Part shown: positions 1 through 5,375 of the stretch, piece after piece | Layout of the letters: every line of letters begins with the position of its first letter | Position numbering within the stretch: the first letter of the stretch is position 1 | DNA from: an uncultured Nitrososphaera sp. | GTDB taxonomy: Archaea; Thermoproteota; Nitrososphaeria; Nitrososphaerales; Nitrososphaeraceae | Length of the DNA stretch: 9,039 bases | Direction of reading: 5' to 3' | Assembly (NCBI GenBank): GCA_946480575.1 | Contig: CAMLKF010000068.1 | Span: 1-9,039 of the forward strand | Translations under genes and position numbers: made by a program | Notes under the pieces: model-generated | Told to the model about the DNA's origin: nothing | What the model saw: the letters and a program-made list of their open reading frames with translations, nothing else | The model's database searches: none

Positions 1-318
1 TAACGCTGGCTTATTCGTTCCATTTCAGACTAGATAAGGACATTGTTGGTGTCATAGTGGTTGGTTCATGCACTCCTCCAGCTTTGTAGTTTTTTGATAT
101 GTTACACCAAAGGACGAGGGTTGGGATTTGGAACCCTTCGCGCTGCTTCAGAGTTCATTCCTTGAAGAAGGAAGAATGTTTTCTATAGTTATTTGTCTTG
201 AAAAAGACATTGATGCCTTGCTGTTCAGTCTGGCTTAATAAACAAGCATCTCATGTCGACAAAATAATAATAACAACAAACTTCAAAGAAGATTCTTTGA
301 CCAAAATGCCTTCAAAAA
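1..318. other. gene-free left edge with small hairpins
   Basis: I see no convincing gene here. Short frames lack recognisable content, and the one starting at 198 runs into the opposite-strand gene. The stretch holds two small perfect inverted repeats: ttcctt-gaag-aaggaa at 158-173, followed by a T-rich run, and tgtctt-GAAA-aagaca at 194-209, a 6-bp stem with a GNRA-type loop. They could be 3' ends of a plus-strand transcript entering from the left. Around 113-145, read on the minus strand, is a GGGTTCCAAATCCC segment resembling a tRNA T-arm but with one extra base. No matching 5' half of a tRNA follows, so at most it is a 3' fragment. Confidence 0.4.
261..299 (-). terminator. candidate terminator of the Thr/Asn-rich secreted protein gene
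   Basis: About 20 nt after the TAA stop (319-321) of the minus-strand gene lies the inverted repeat caaagaa-ga-ttctttg (284-299). On the minus strand it is followed by a T-rich run (280 down to 261) made almost only of T with a few G and A. A hairpin plus T-tract, or the T-tract alone, is enough for archaeal termination. The call is by position and composition only. Confidence 0.45.
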
Positions 319-1074
319 TTAAGGGGGTAAGGATGGTGGTGGGCCATAATTATGTCCCCGTCTTTGATCTTCTTCAGGTAGGACGACTCCATAGATAGGA
401 GTGTTGCCAAAGTGCTGATTCACTGCTGAAGGATCTGGAAAGATGCTTATGATTTCACCTGAAACCTTAATGGTAGTAGGTACATCGACAATTGGAGCCT
501 TCGGCATGCTGACTGTAGAATTGCCAGTATACGTCATTGTGCCATTTTCATTTGAGGAAGCATTTGACAGTATAAAATTCGTGATGACATGAGTATGCGG
601 TGCTGATCCATTGAGCATTATCATTCTAAAGTCTGTATTGAACACTGCAGGACTTGAAGTATTTCCATTACTGTTTTGGGTGGTAGTAGTATTTGTTGTT
701 GTTGCTGCTGCTGCGGCCGTAGTTGTTGTCTCGTTGAATGAAAGCAAGTTGCCTCTCCAATATCCTACAACAACCCATGCAGGTTGACCTGACTCGTCAT
801 TCTGAATACTAGCAATCGGTCCAAAGGAAAAATTGCCTGCTTGCGCATGGGGTGGTTGTTGTTGTTGACCATATGGAACAGGATACCGTGGTCCTCCACC
901 AAAATCATGTGGTCGTTGATCATCAGATGCACTTGATTGTTGTTGTTGCTGTTGTTGTTGTTGTGCATAAACATGAGTGACACCAAAGGAGATAGTAGGT
1001 GTTATTATCATCAATCCTGTAAACACGATGGCAACAATAGCAGAACATAAAAAGAAAAATAATCTGTTGCTCAT
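319..1074 (-). CDS. secreted Thr/Asn-rich poly-Gln protein, unknown function
   Basis: I do not recognise the family. The 251-residue product starts with a hydrophobic signal segment (about residues 4-30). A likely signal-peptidase site follows Val-Tyr-Ala at residue 37, and nine consecutive Gln (38-46) come straight after it. A low-complexity Thr/Ala/Asn stretch sits near the middle, between two parts that look foldable (around FSFGPIASIQNDE and SAPHTHVITNFILSN). Many N-x-S/T sequons suggest an N-glycosylated extracellular or S-layer-associated protein. I chose the ATG at 1074 over the in-frame ATG at 1152 because the signal peptide follows it directly and a TATA-like box lies 28 nt upstream, fitting a leaderless message. 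The NHL gene lies upstream on the same strand, 87 nt away. The secreted location is well supported; the role is unknown. Confidence 0.8.
   Translation of the reverse strand: MSNRLFFFLCSAIVAIVFTGLMIITPTISFGVTHVYAQQQQQQQQQSSASDDQRPHDFGGGPRYPVPYGQQQQPPHAQAGNFSFGPIASIQNDESGQPAWVVVGYWRGNLLSFNETTTTAAAAATTTNTTTTQNSNGNTSSPAVFNTDFRMIMLNGSAPHTHVITNFILSNASSNENGTMTYTGNSTVSMPKAPIVDVPTTIKVSGEIISIFPDPSAVNQHFGNTPIYGVVLPEEDQRRGHNYGPPPSLPP
937..963 (-). repeat. CAA/CAG triplet tract encoding nine Gln
   Basis: Nine Gln codons in a row on the minus strand (CAA with one CAG), placed exactly after the predicted signal-peptide cleavage site of the secreted protein. Such a tract may vary in length by replication slippage in multiples of three without breaking the frame. 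Confidence 0.9.
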
Positions 1075-1098
1075 CCAATTCAGGATAGTGCCAAATTC

Positions 1099-1106
1099 TA
1101 TATTAA
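1099..1106 (-). promoter_or_regulatory. TATA-like box for the secreted protein gene
   Basis: TTAATATA on the minus strand, centred 28 nt before the ATG at 1074. This spacing recurs for several genes in the window and fits leaderless archaeal transcription. It lies inside the longer upstream reading frame, which argues against the start at 1152. Confidence 0.5.
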
Positions 1107-1161
1107 TGTTTGAAATAGAATGCAGAAACGTTCTTCTTGGTATTGTCTCCAACGAACTATT

Positions 1162-2160
1162 TTAACCTCCTCCTCCTCTACTAAACACCTGCACTCTAGC
1201 ATTCCCCTCGTCAGTTACATACACTCTTCCTTCAGCGTCTACAGCGATTCCTATAGGATTATCAAATTGACCTTCACCTGATCCAGGGAAGCCCCATTTA
1301 GTTATGAAATTGCCATTGTTGTCAAAAACTTGAACCCGGTCATTCCCGCCATCTACTATGAAAATGTTACCAGTTGTTGAATCTATTGCTATTCCTGTTG
1401 GAGAGTCAAACTGTCCGTCTCCAGAACCAGCTGTTCCCCATTTTCCCAAGAAGTTTCCATTGTTGTCAAACTTTTGAATTCGACTATTTCCTCCATCCAC
1501 CACATAAATAACACCTTGAGAGTCTATGGCTATATCTGCAGGGTTCATGAATTGACCATCAGCTGAACCTGGCGAGCCCCATCCCATAATGAAATTACCC
1601 TCACTGTCAAACTTTTGTATGTCGTTGTTCTCTCCAAAGTCTCCTACATACACGAAGCCTTGAGAGTCTACTGCAATGCCACCAGGATTTATGAATTGGC
1701 CGTCACCTAACCCAGTAGAACCCCATAAGCCAAGAAAAATGCCATCTGAAGTGAATTTTTGCACGGCCTGATCAGCATTTCCCCAATCTGTCACATATAC
1801 TGTCTCGTTAGAATCTATTGCTATAGAGAGCGGATTTGCAAATCCGCCACCACCAGTTCCAAGATAGCCCCATGATAGAATGAATGTTCCATTAGAAGAG
1901 AATTTTTGCACTTGATTTGCCAGAGCAGTAAAGTCAGTCACATAGACATTTCCCCCAGAATCTATTGCAATCTCAACAGGTTGAGAGAATCTACCAAATC
2001 CTGATCCAGGGCTCCCCCAAGATGTCACAAATGAGTAATCGATAGTAGTAGTCGTCTGTTGCTGCTGTGCAAATAATGATGGTGGTGATAGTGTCGATAT
2101 CACATACACAGAAAAGACCAAGGCAGCTATGGGAATAATTTTGTAAAGGGTGACATTCAT
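1162..2160 (-). CDS. secreted NHL-repeat six-bladed beta-propeller protein
   Basis: The 332-residue product has a signal peptide (residues 1-31, ending Leu-Phe-Ala), then Gln32-35 and a Thr run, followed by six NHL repeats. Each repeat has the pattern GxFxxPxxIAxD ... VYVxDxGNxRVQKF, with linkers such as WGSPGSGDGQF. Six repeats would close one complete beta-propeller with almost nothing left over, so the mature protein is essentially a single propeller. NHL propellers bind proteins, RNA or ligands, or in some families act as lyases; no catalytic signature is evident here, and a surface binding role is the cautious reading. The ATG at 2160 is preferred to the in-frame start at 2301 because the signal peptide begins there and a TATA-like box lies 27 nt upstream. 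The protein ends in a short Gly run. The fold is certain, the ligand unknown. Confidence 0.9.
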   Translation of the reverse strand: MNVTLYKIIPIAALVFSVYVISTLSPPSLFAQQQQTTTTIDYSFVTSWGSPGSGFGRFSQPVEIAIDSGGNVYVTDFTALANQVQKFSSNGTFILSWGYLGTGGGGFANPLSIAIDSNETVYVTDWGNADQAVQKFTSDGIFLGLWGSTGLGDGQFINPGGIAVDSQGFVYVGDFGENNDIQKFDSEGNFIMGWGSPGSADGQFMNPADIAIDSQGVIYVVDGGNSRIQKFDNNGNFLGKWGTAGSGDGQFDSPTGIAIDSTTGNIFIVDGGNDRVQVFDNNGNFITKWGFPGSGEGQFDNPIGIAVDAEGRVYVTDEGNARVQVFSRGGGG

Positions 2161-2183
2161 TAGTAAACTGATGGCGTGTTTGC

Positions 2184-2191
2184 TTTTAAAA
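2184..2191 (-). promoter_or_regulatory. TATA-like box for the NHL protein gene
   Basis: TTTTAAAA, centred about 27 nt upstream of the ATG at 2160, consistent with a leaderless message. The rest of 2192-2343 carries no other recognisable element, and no strong TATA box precedes the plus-strand pseudogene at 2344. Confidence 0.5.
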
Positions 2192-2343
2192 GGATTTATC
2201 CAGTGACTTATGTACTTAATTTCAGAATAATTATTATCTATTAAAGACAATACAGACCTGACCATACGAAGAGGAAAAATAGATAAGAGCCGCACAAACA
2301 ATCAGGTAATGTTCATGATTCTGCGTAAAATGCAGAGTGAGTA

Positions 2344-3103
2344 ATGGTGGGGAAATATTCAACCTATGGAATGGCAGGAGTCGGAATTGCCGCTGCGATT
2401 GGTTTCGTCTTTGCCCTTACAGTTCTAAATAGCAATAATAATAATCCGATTAATACGGGGACAGACAATCCTGAAGTCGCTCAGCGGCTAGAAACACAAC
2501 CTAATGAAGCTTCGTCATTCTTCTTTGAACAACAATAACAACAACAACGAGAACAAGAACCAATTGCGGACGGGGGTCAGCAGTCAGGGGACGCTTCTGC
2601 CCAGTCAAAGGAACGGGATCAAGCGGCAGGCTCGGATTTATCGCAGCAAGAGATGACCATTTTGCAGCAAGAAGCGATGGATTTGTGACCGACATTATCG
2701 TCTCTCGTCTCTGTCAATGGTACAACCGGAGAGGTGATTACAGAGGTCGTTCTGGGTTTGCTGTTTGCTCGCACTAGGCAAGACATTTTTTATTCAGGCG
2801 CATTTCACTAACCCAAATGAAAAGGATGTGCCGGATCACACGCTCGTAATGACTCTGGCACACAACGGAACAGGAGGTGATGCGGCAGAACAGCCGGCCA
2901 GCGACGACAACATGCTTGTGCAGACTGCAAGCTTTCGTGGAGACATCAGCGCAAACGAAAATGTGGATTTAGAGTTTTATTGGAATCCTGACACAGAAGG
3001 AGAGTATGTACTAGTTATCTTCTCCTTGACGCCGACCGAATTGTCAGAAAGAGAGTCAAGTGAGCCGATTCTTTCTGTTTCTATCCAAGCAGTCGACGAG
3101 TGA
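2344..3103 (+). pseudogene. broken gene for a membrane-anchored Gln-rich extracellular protein
   Basis: An N-terminal fragment (ATG at 2344) encodes one membrane segment (about residues 9-28) and an Asn/Gln-rich linker. It stops at TAA 2536-2538 inside a CAA repeat, where a single C-to-T change of CAA would make the stop. The same frame continues in the same Gln-rich style to a second stop, TGA 2686-2688, and on through VSVNGTTGEVITEVVLG. Near 2755-2770 sense passes to another frame, a +1 (or -2) shift. From there it runs as LALGKTFFIQAHFTNPNEKD through NVDLEFYWNPDTEGEYVLVI to TGA 3101-3103, which looks like an extracellular beta-sandwich domain. I do not recognise the family. Two stops plus a frameshift make a functional product unlikely. 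A C-terminal remnant starting at TTG 2765 would lack the anchor. Confidence 0.7.
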
Positions 3104-3549
3104 CTGCTCATACCCGCTTTCAACAAGCCAGCATCGCAGCTAACATCTACACTTGTTTTGCCGTCACTCTATGTGATTCGCATCGACCTGTTTGGCGTAG
3201 CCTTGCGGACTGCAAGCTTGTTTTTCAGCCACTTGTTCCGCAGTTTTTCGTCGCTCCAGTGCCTGTACAAAACGCTTATTAGAACCTCAACTGTCCTGCT
3301 TACGCGCTCACCGCGTAGCCGTCAGCCTTTTGGTGCTTCTTCCTCAGGTTGCGCTCTTGCTCGTATGTGACTGCTATATCATCTGGCATCACCAGCCCGG
3401 CACCCTGTGCTTATCATACAGGTATATGCTGCCATCTCCTTGTGGCTCATTTTCATCGCGTCTGCTCTGTCAAGGATGGCAAACCACTGCTGCCAGTTCT
3501 TGCCAGTCTTTGCCTGAACCGCTATGTCGCTCATGCGCGCCTTGCTCAT
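3104..3549 (-). pseudogene. decayed DUF4287 + SRPBCC-like protein gene
   Basis: From ATG 3549 the minus strand encodes MSKARMSDIAVQAKTGKNWQ and onward to HKEMAAY, the start of a DUF4287 domain. Further pieces continue in other frames: LYDKHRVPGW, CQMI, AVTYEQERNLRKKHQKADGY, then SRTVEVLISVLYRHWSDEKL and RSMRIT.SDGKTSVDVS. The later pieces match the SRPBCC/AHSA1-like half that usually follows DUF4287 in two-domain proteins. I count five lesions: 2-nt insertions near 3423-3427, at 3375-3376 and at 3301-3302, and two Trp-to-stop changes (TGA 3389-3391 where WW is expected, TAG 3169-3171 where TWSDG is expected). The usual last 20-30 residues are not visible. The fragment ends against the tail of the plus-strand pseudogene, so its exact end is uncertain. 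A degenerate TATA (TTTACATT) lies about 27 nt before the start. The AK6-like gene ends 34 nt upstream. Confidence 0.78.
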
Positions 3550-3583
3550 TGTTGCTTCTATGCTGGTCGCAAAATGTAAACTT

Positions 3584-4159
3584 TCAGTATTCAAAGAACC
3601 TCTGCATGTCGCCCTTTTCCGATACAAGTGCAAGCCAGTCTATCCCTGTCTGCCTTGGAGATTTTTTGCACAGCGCCGATATTATTTCGCCGGCGGTCTG
3701 CTCAGGAGTCCTGCCGGTCGTGTCAAACTCGGCAACTTTTCGTTTGCCAAAAGTTTTCAGCGAGTCGTAGAGCGACACGCCAAGGATCTCGCTTGCAACG
3801 TTCTCGCGGCTCTTATCCGTGCTGTACCCTCTCTTCTTGAATGTTGTTTTCAGCTCGTAGGGAGACCTGCGCAAAACAGCCGCCATGTCGATGCCAGCTG
3901 CTGGCTTGATCACGTATGGCGCAAGGTGCCCGACTATTATCAGGTCATTTTTTGATTTCAACGATTTTGCCAGCAGCGCCCCCAGCTTTTTGACATCGAC
4001 GTCAAGGCCGCGATCAGTCTTTTTCTTGATTGCATTATTGTCAATTGCAACCCTGTTGATGTCGATTATCTCTGCGCCAAGCTTTTCTGCAATTATCTTG
4101 GCGCTTGTATGCTTGCCCACTCCCGGGTTCCCGGTAATTACGAGCCTGAGCCTCTTCAA
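3584..4159 (-). CDS. AK6/Fap7-like P-loop kinase (atypical adenylate kinase)
   Basis: The 191-residue product has a Walker A loop GNPGVGKHT (residues 10-18), a core segment DLIIVGHLAPYV (about 72-83), the arginine-bearing segment LRRSPYELKTTFKKRGYS (96-113), the REN motif (118-120) and a DTTGRTPEQ segment (146-154). This order and length are typical of the archaeal AK6/Fap7 family, which interconverts adenine nucleotides. In eukaryotes and archaea the family also acts as an ATPase in small-subunit ribosome maturation, contacting protein uS11. Two starts are possible: GTG at 4183 and TTG at 4159. I prefer TTG because it places only a few residues before the first beta strand, as is usual, and the TATA-like box at 4184-4191 lies 28 nt before it but directly abuts the GTG. 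Walker A has His where Thr/Ser/Lys is more usual. The C-terminal 25 residues extend past the conserved core. Confidence 0.87.
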   Translation of the reverse strand: MKRLRLVITGNPGVGKHTSAKIIAEKLGAEIIDINRVAIDNNAIKKKTDRGLDVDVKKLGALLAKSLKSKNDLIIVGHLAPYVIKPAAGIDMAAVLRRSPYELKTTFKKRGYSTDKSRENVASEILGVSLYDSLKTFGKRKVAEFDTTGRTPEQTAGEIISALCKKSPRQTGIDWLALVSEKGDMQRFFEY

Positions 4160-4183
4160 CCAGCGTTGTACTCTGCGGTACAC

Positions 4184-4191
4184 TATTTATT
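4184..4191. promoter_or_regulatory. shared divergent TATA-like box
   Basis: TATTTATT on plus, AATAAATA on minus. It is centred 28 nt before the TTG start of the AK6-like gene and about 31 nt before the ATG of the zinc-finger gene at 4219. The two genes diverge around this single AT-rich box, which may therefore serve both directions. Confidence 0.45.
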
Positions 4192-4218
4192 CGTGGCACG
4201 ACCAGAAGCAGCAGGCAT

Positions 4219-4347
4219 ATGCGCACCTGCGAGTCCTGCGGTAGGGTCAGGTTCTACTCGCTCAACTTTCTGTTCTCAAATGCAATATGCAACGAATGTT
4301 ACTTGAAAATGAAGGAGGAGAGGCAGGGCAACAACAGTAAGCGCTAG
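4219..4347 (+). CDS. 42-residue zinc-finger protein, unknown function
   Basis: ATG 4219 opens a 42-codon frame ending in TAG 4345-4347. The peptide begins MRTCESCGRVRFYSLNFLFS and continues AICNECYLKMKEERQ, with two CxxC pairs (Cys4/Cys7 and Cys24/Cys27) separated by 16 residues and a basic, charged tail. This is the pattern of a minimal treble-clef or zinc-ribbon fold binding one zinc. The aromatic and hydrophobic residues between the pairs and the short charged helix at the end fit a real small protein. A TATA-like box lies about 31 nt upstream. The gene diverges from the AK6-like gene and ends base-to-base against the minus-strand zinc-ribbon gene. Such proteins often bind RNA, DNA or ribosomes, but no specific role can be read here. 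It is too short for common ORF cut-offs and easily missed. Confidence 0.72.
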   Translation: MRTCESCGRVRFYSLNFLFSNAICNECYLKMKEERQGNNSKR

Positions 4348-4761
4348 CTAGCTCTGAGCGCTGCCGCACTTGCTGCAGAACTTGGCGTTAGCCTTCATCT
4401 TGTGGCCACAGCTGATGCAGAATTTCATCCCAGGCTCTAGCGTCCCCCTGTCAAGCGGCGTCAGCTGGGGAGGCGTCATCACTTCAGTAGGCGCCGACTC
4501 TATGCCGCTGTACATGTCTGTGACGGCGCCACTTGGCCTAAATGAGTCGTCAACGTCAGGCGCAAGGTCCGACTCTTTCTTGCTGCCCTTTTCCTCAAGG
4601 TATAGTAAGAGCCGCGGCCCGCGCTCACCACCGGGGGTGTTTATCTGATCGCCCAGCCAGAGCGCAAATTTTCTCAGCGTCATGTCGGGCGTGGAAAATG
4701 TAAGCGAGTGGGTGGACATGTATTCTTCAGTGGCGGCCCTGCCGTTGAACACCTTTGTCAT
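4348..4761 (-). CDS. zinc-ribbon-tailed protein, unknown function
   Basis: The 137-residue product has an N-terminal folded part (about 1-60, with a helical segment TLRKFALWLGDQI), a disordered Pro/Ser/Asp-rich linker (about 60-108) and a C-terminal zinc ribbon. The ribbon Cys are 115, 118, 129 and 132 (CISCGHKMKANAKFCSKCG, CxxC-x10-CxxC). There is no signal peptide or membrane segment, so it is cytoplasmic. The ribbon closely resembles that of the next gene upstream, including 28 identical bases. ATG 4761 is supported by a TATA-like box 28 nt upstream. The stop TAG directly abuts the stop of the plus-strand zinc-finger gene. I do not recognise the N-terminal domain; the ribbon probably mediates protein or nucleic-acid contact. 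Confidence 0.82.
   Translation of the reverse strand: MTKVFNGRAATEEYMSTHSLTFSTPDMTLRKFALWLGDQINTPGGERGPRLLLYLEEKGSKKESDLAPDVDDSFRPSGAVTDMYSGIESAPTEVMTPPQLTPLDRGTLEPGMKFCISCGHKMKANAKFCSKCGSAQS
4361..4388. repeat. 28-nt direct repeat, copy 1 (zinc-ribbon end)
   Basis: Bases 4361-4388 are identical to 4802-4829. Both encode the last part of a zinc ribbon (AKFCSKCG) on the minus strand. The identity includes third codon positions, which points to duplication or gene conversion of the ribbon between the two neighbouring genes. Confidence 0.85.
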
Positions 4762-4784
4762 TGTTGATAAATGCCTAAAAGTGG

Positions 4785-4792
4785 CTATTAAT
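4785..4792 (-). promoter_or_regulatory. TATA-like box for the 137-residue zinc-ribbon gene
   Basis: ATTAATAG on the minus strand, centred about 28 nt before the ATG at 4761. It overlaps the first base of the TAA stop (4792-4794) of the gene upstream, so the gene can have its own promoter although it follows closely. Confidence 0.45.
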
Positions 4793-5319
4793 TATTGCGA
4801 CCTGCCGCACTTGCTGCAGAACTTGGCGTGCGCTGGTATCGAAGCGCCGCAAATAATGCAGTTCTTCGTGGAAGATCCGCTGCCTGCGCGGGGCCTTGGC
4901 AACTCGATGTCGACTGGCTTGAGGGTAGGCTCTGTTTGTTGTGGAGAAGGCAGGGTGTATTCGCTGCCGCCTCCGGCAGCCGGGGGTCCGACCGTTCCGC
5001 CGGTGCCTACAAAGCCGCCAATGCCAAACCCTGCCTGAGGGGCTGATGGATAAGAGCTGCCGCCAGTAGGGCCCTTGATCGAGGTGCCCTTTTCCATTGC
5101 AGTCTTCATCTCCAGTATGACTCGCACAGCGAGAAAGTTCAGCGCAGACGTTGCAACTAGGAATTCGCCTATCTTGGCAAAGAACTCTTTATCGCCCATC
5201 TTGCCCTGCTTGTAGAGCTGGTTTGCGTCGATAAATGACTCGTACAAGTTCTGGGTGTCATTGACCAGCTGCTTGAGCTTCTCAACTAGCCCTCCAAGGG
5301 TATCGACGCCAAAAGACAT
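4792..5319 (-). CDS. helical protein with Gly/Pro linker and C-terminal zinc ribbon
   Basis: The 175-residue product has an N-terminal, probably all-helical domain (about 1-78, amphipathic helices such as LVEKLKQLVNDTQNLYESFI). A Gly/Pro-rich disordered linker follows (about 80-150), then a zinc ribbon with Cys154, 157, 168 and 171 (CIICGASIPAHAKFCSKCG, CxxC-x10-CxxC). The layout, domain-linker-ribbon, matches its downstream neighbour, but the N-terminal domains look unrelated. There is no signal peptide; cytoplasmic. ATG 5319 has a TATA-like box about 29 nt upstream and a pyrimidine-rich stretch before the start. It lies 30 nt upstream of the next minus-strand gene and 56 nt downstream of the helicase. 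The biochemical role is unknown; a scaffold or adaptor role is only a guess. Confidence 0.83.
   Translation of the reverse strand: MSFGVDTLGGLVEKLKQLVNDTQNLYESFIDANQLYKQGKMGDKEFFAKIGEFLVATSALNFLAVRVILEMKTAMEKGTSIKGPTGGSSYPSAPQAGFGIGGFVGTGGTVGPPAAGGGSEYTLPSPQQTEPTLKPVDIELPRPRAGSGSSTKNCIICGASIPAHAKFCSKCGRSQ
4802..4829. repeat. 28-nt direct repeat, copy 2 (zinc-ribbon end)
   Basis: Identical to 4361-4388, at the equivalent place in the neighbouring zinc-ribbon gene. Confidence 0.85.
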
Positions 5320-5344
5320 TGCAAAAAGAAAAGGGCGTGCAGGC

Positions 5345-5352
5345 TTTAAAAA
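5345..5352 (-). promoter_or_regulatory. TATA-like box for the 175-residue zinc-ribbon gene
   Basis: TTTTTAAA on the minus strand, centred about 29 nt before ATG 5319, in the 56-bp gap after the helicase stop. This suggests separate transcription from the helicase. Confidence 0.5.
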
Positions 5353-5375
5353 TGATTGGTATTCTATGCCCGCTT

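Noticed and set aside
198..398. 66-codon plus-strand frame
   Set aside because: It overlaps the end of the secreted protein gene and its terminator-like hairpin, has no recognisable motif, and starts without a promoter-like box.
937..963. Triplet repeat considered as a CRISPR or other array
   Set aside because: It is a simple in-frame Gln codon tract with no spacers; no CRISPR repeats, IS terminal repeats or complete tRNA/rRNA genes were seen in the window.
2160..2301. N-terminal extension of the NHL protein to an upstream ATG
   Set aside because: The extension precedes a complete signal peptide and contains the TATA-like box for the shorter start.
3330..3955. Long Cys/Ser-rich plus-strand frames
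   Set aside because: They lie opposite the DUF4287 pseudogene and the AK6-like gene, whose family motifs decide the strand; composition is typical of antisense frames.
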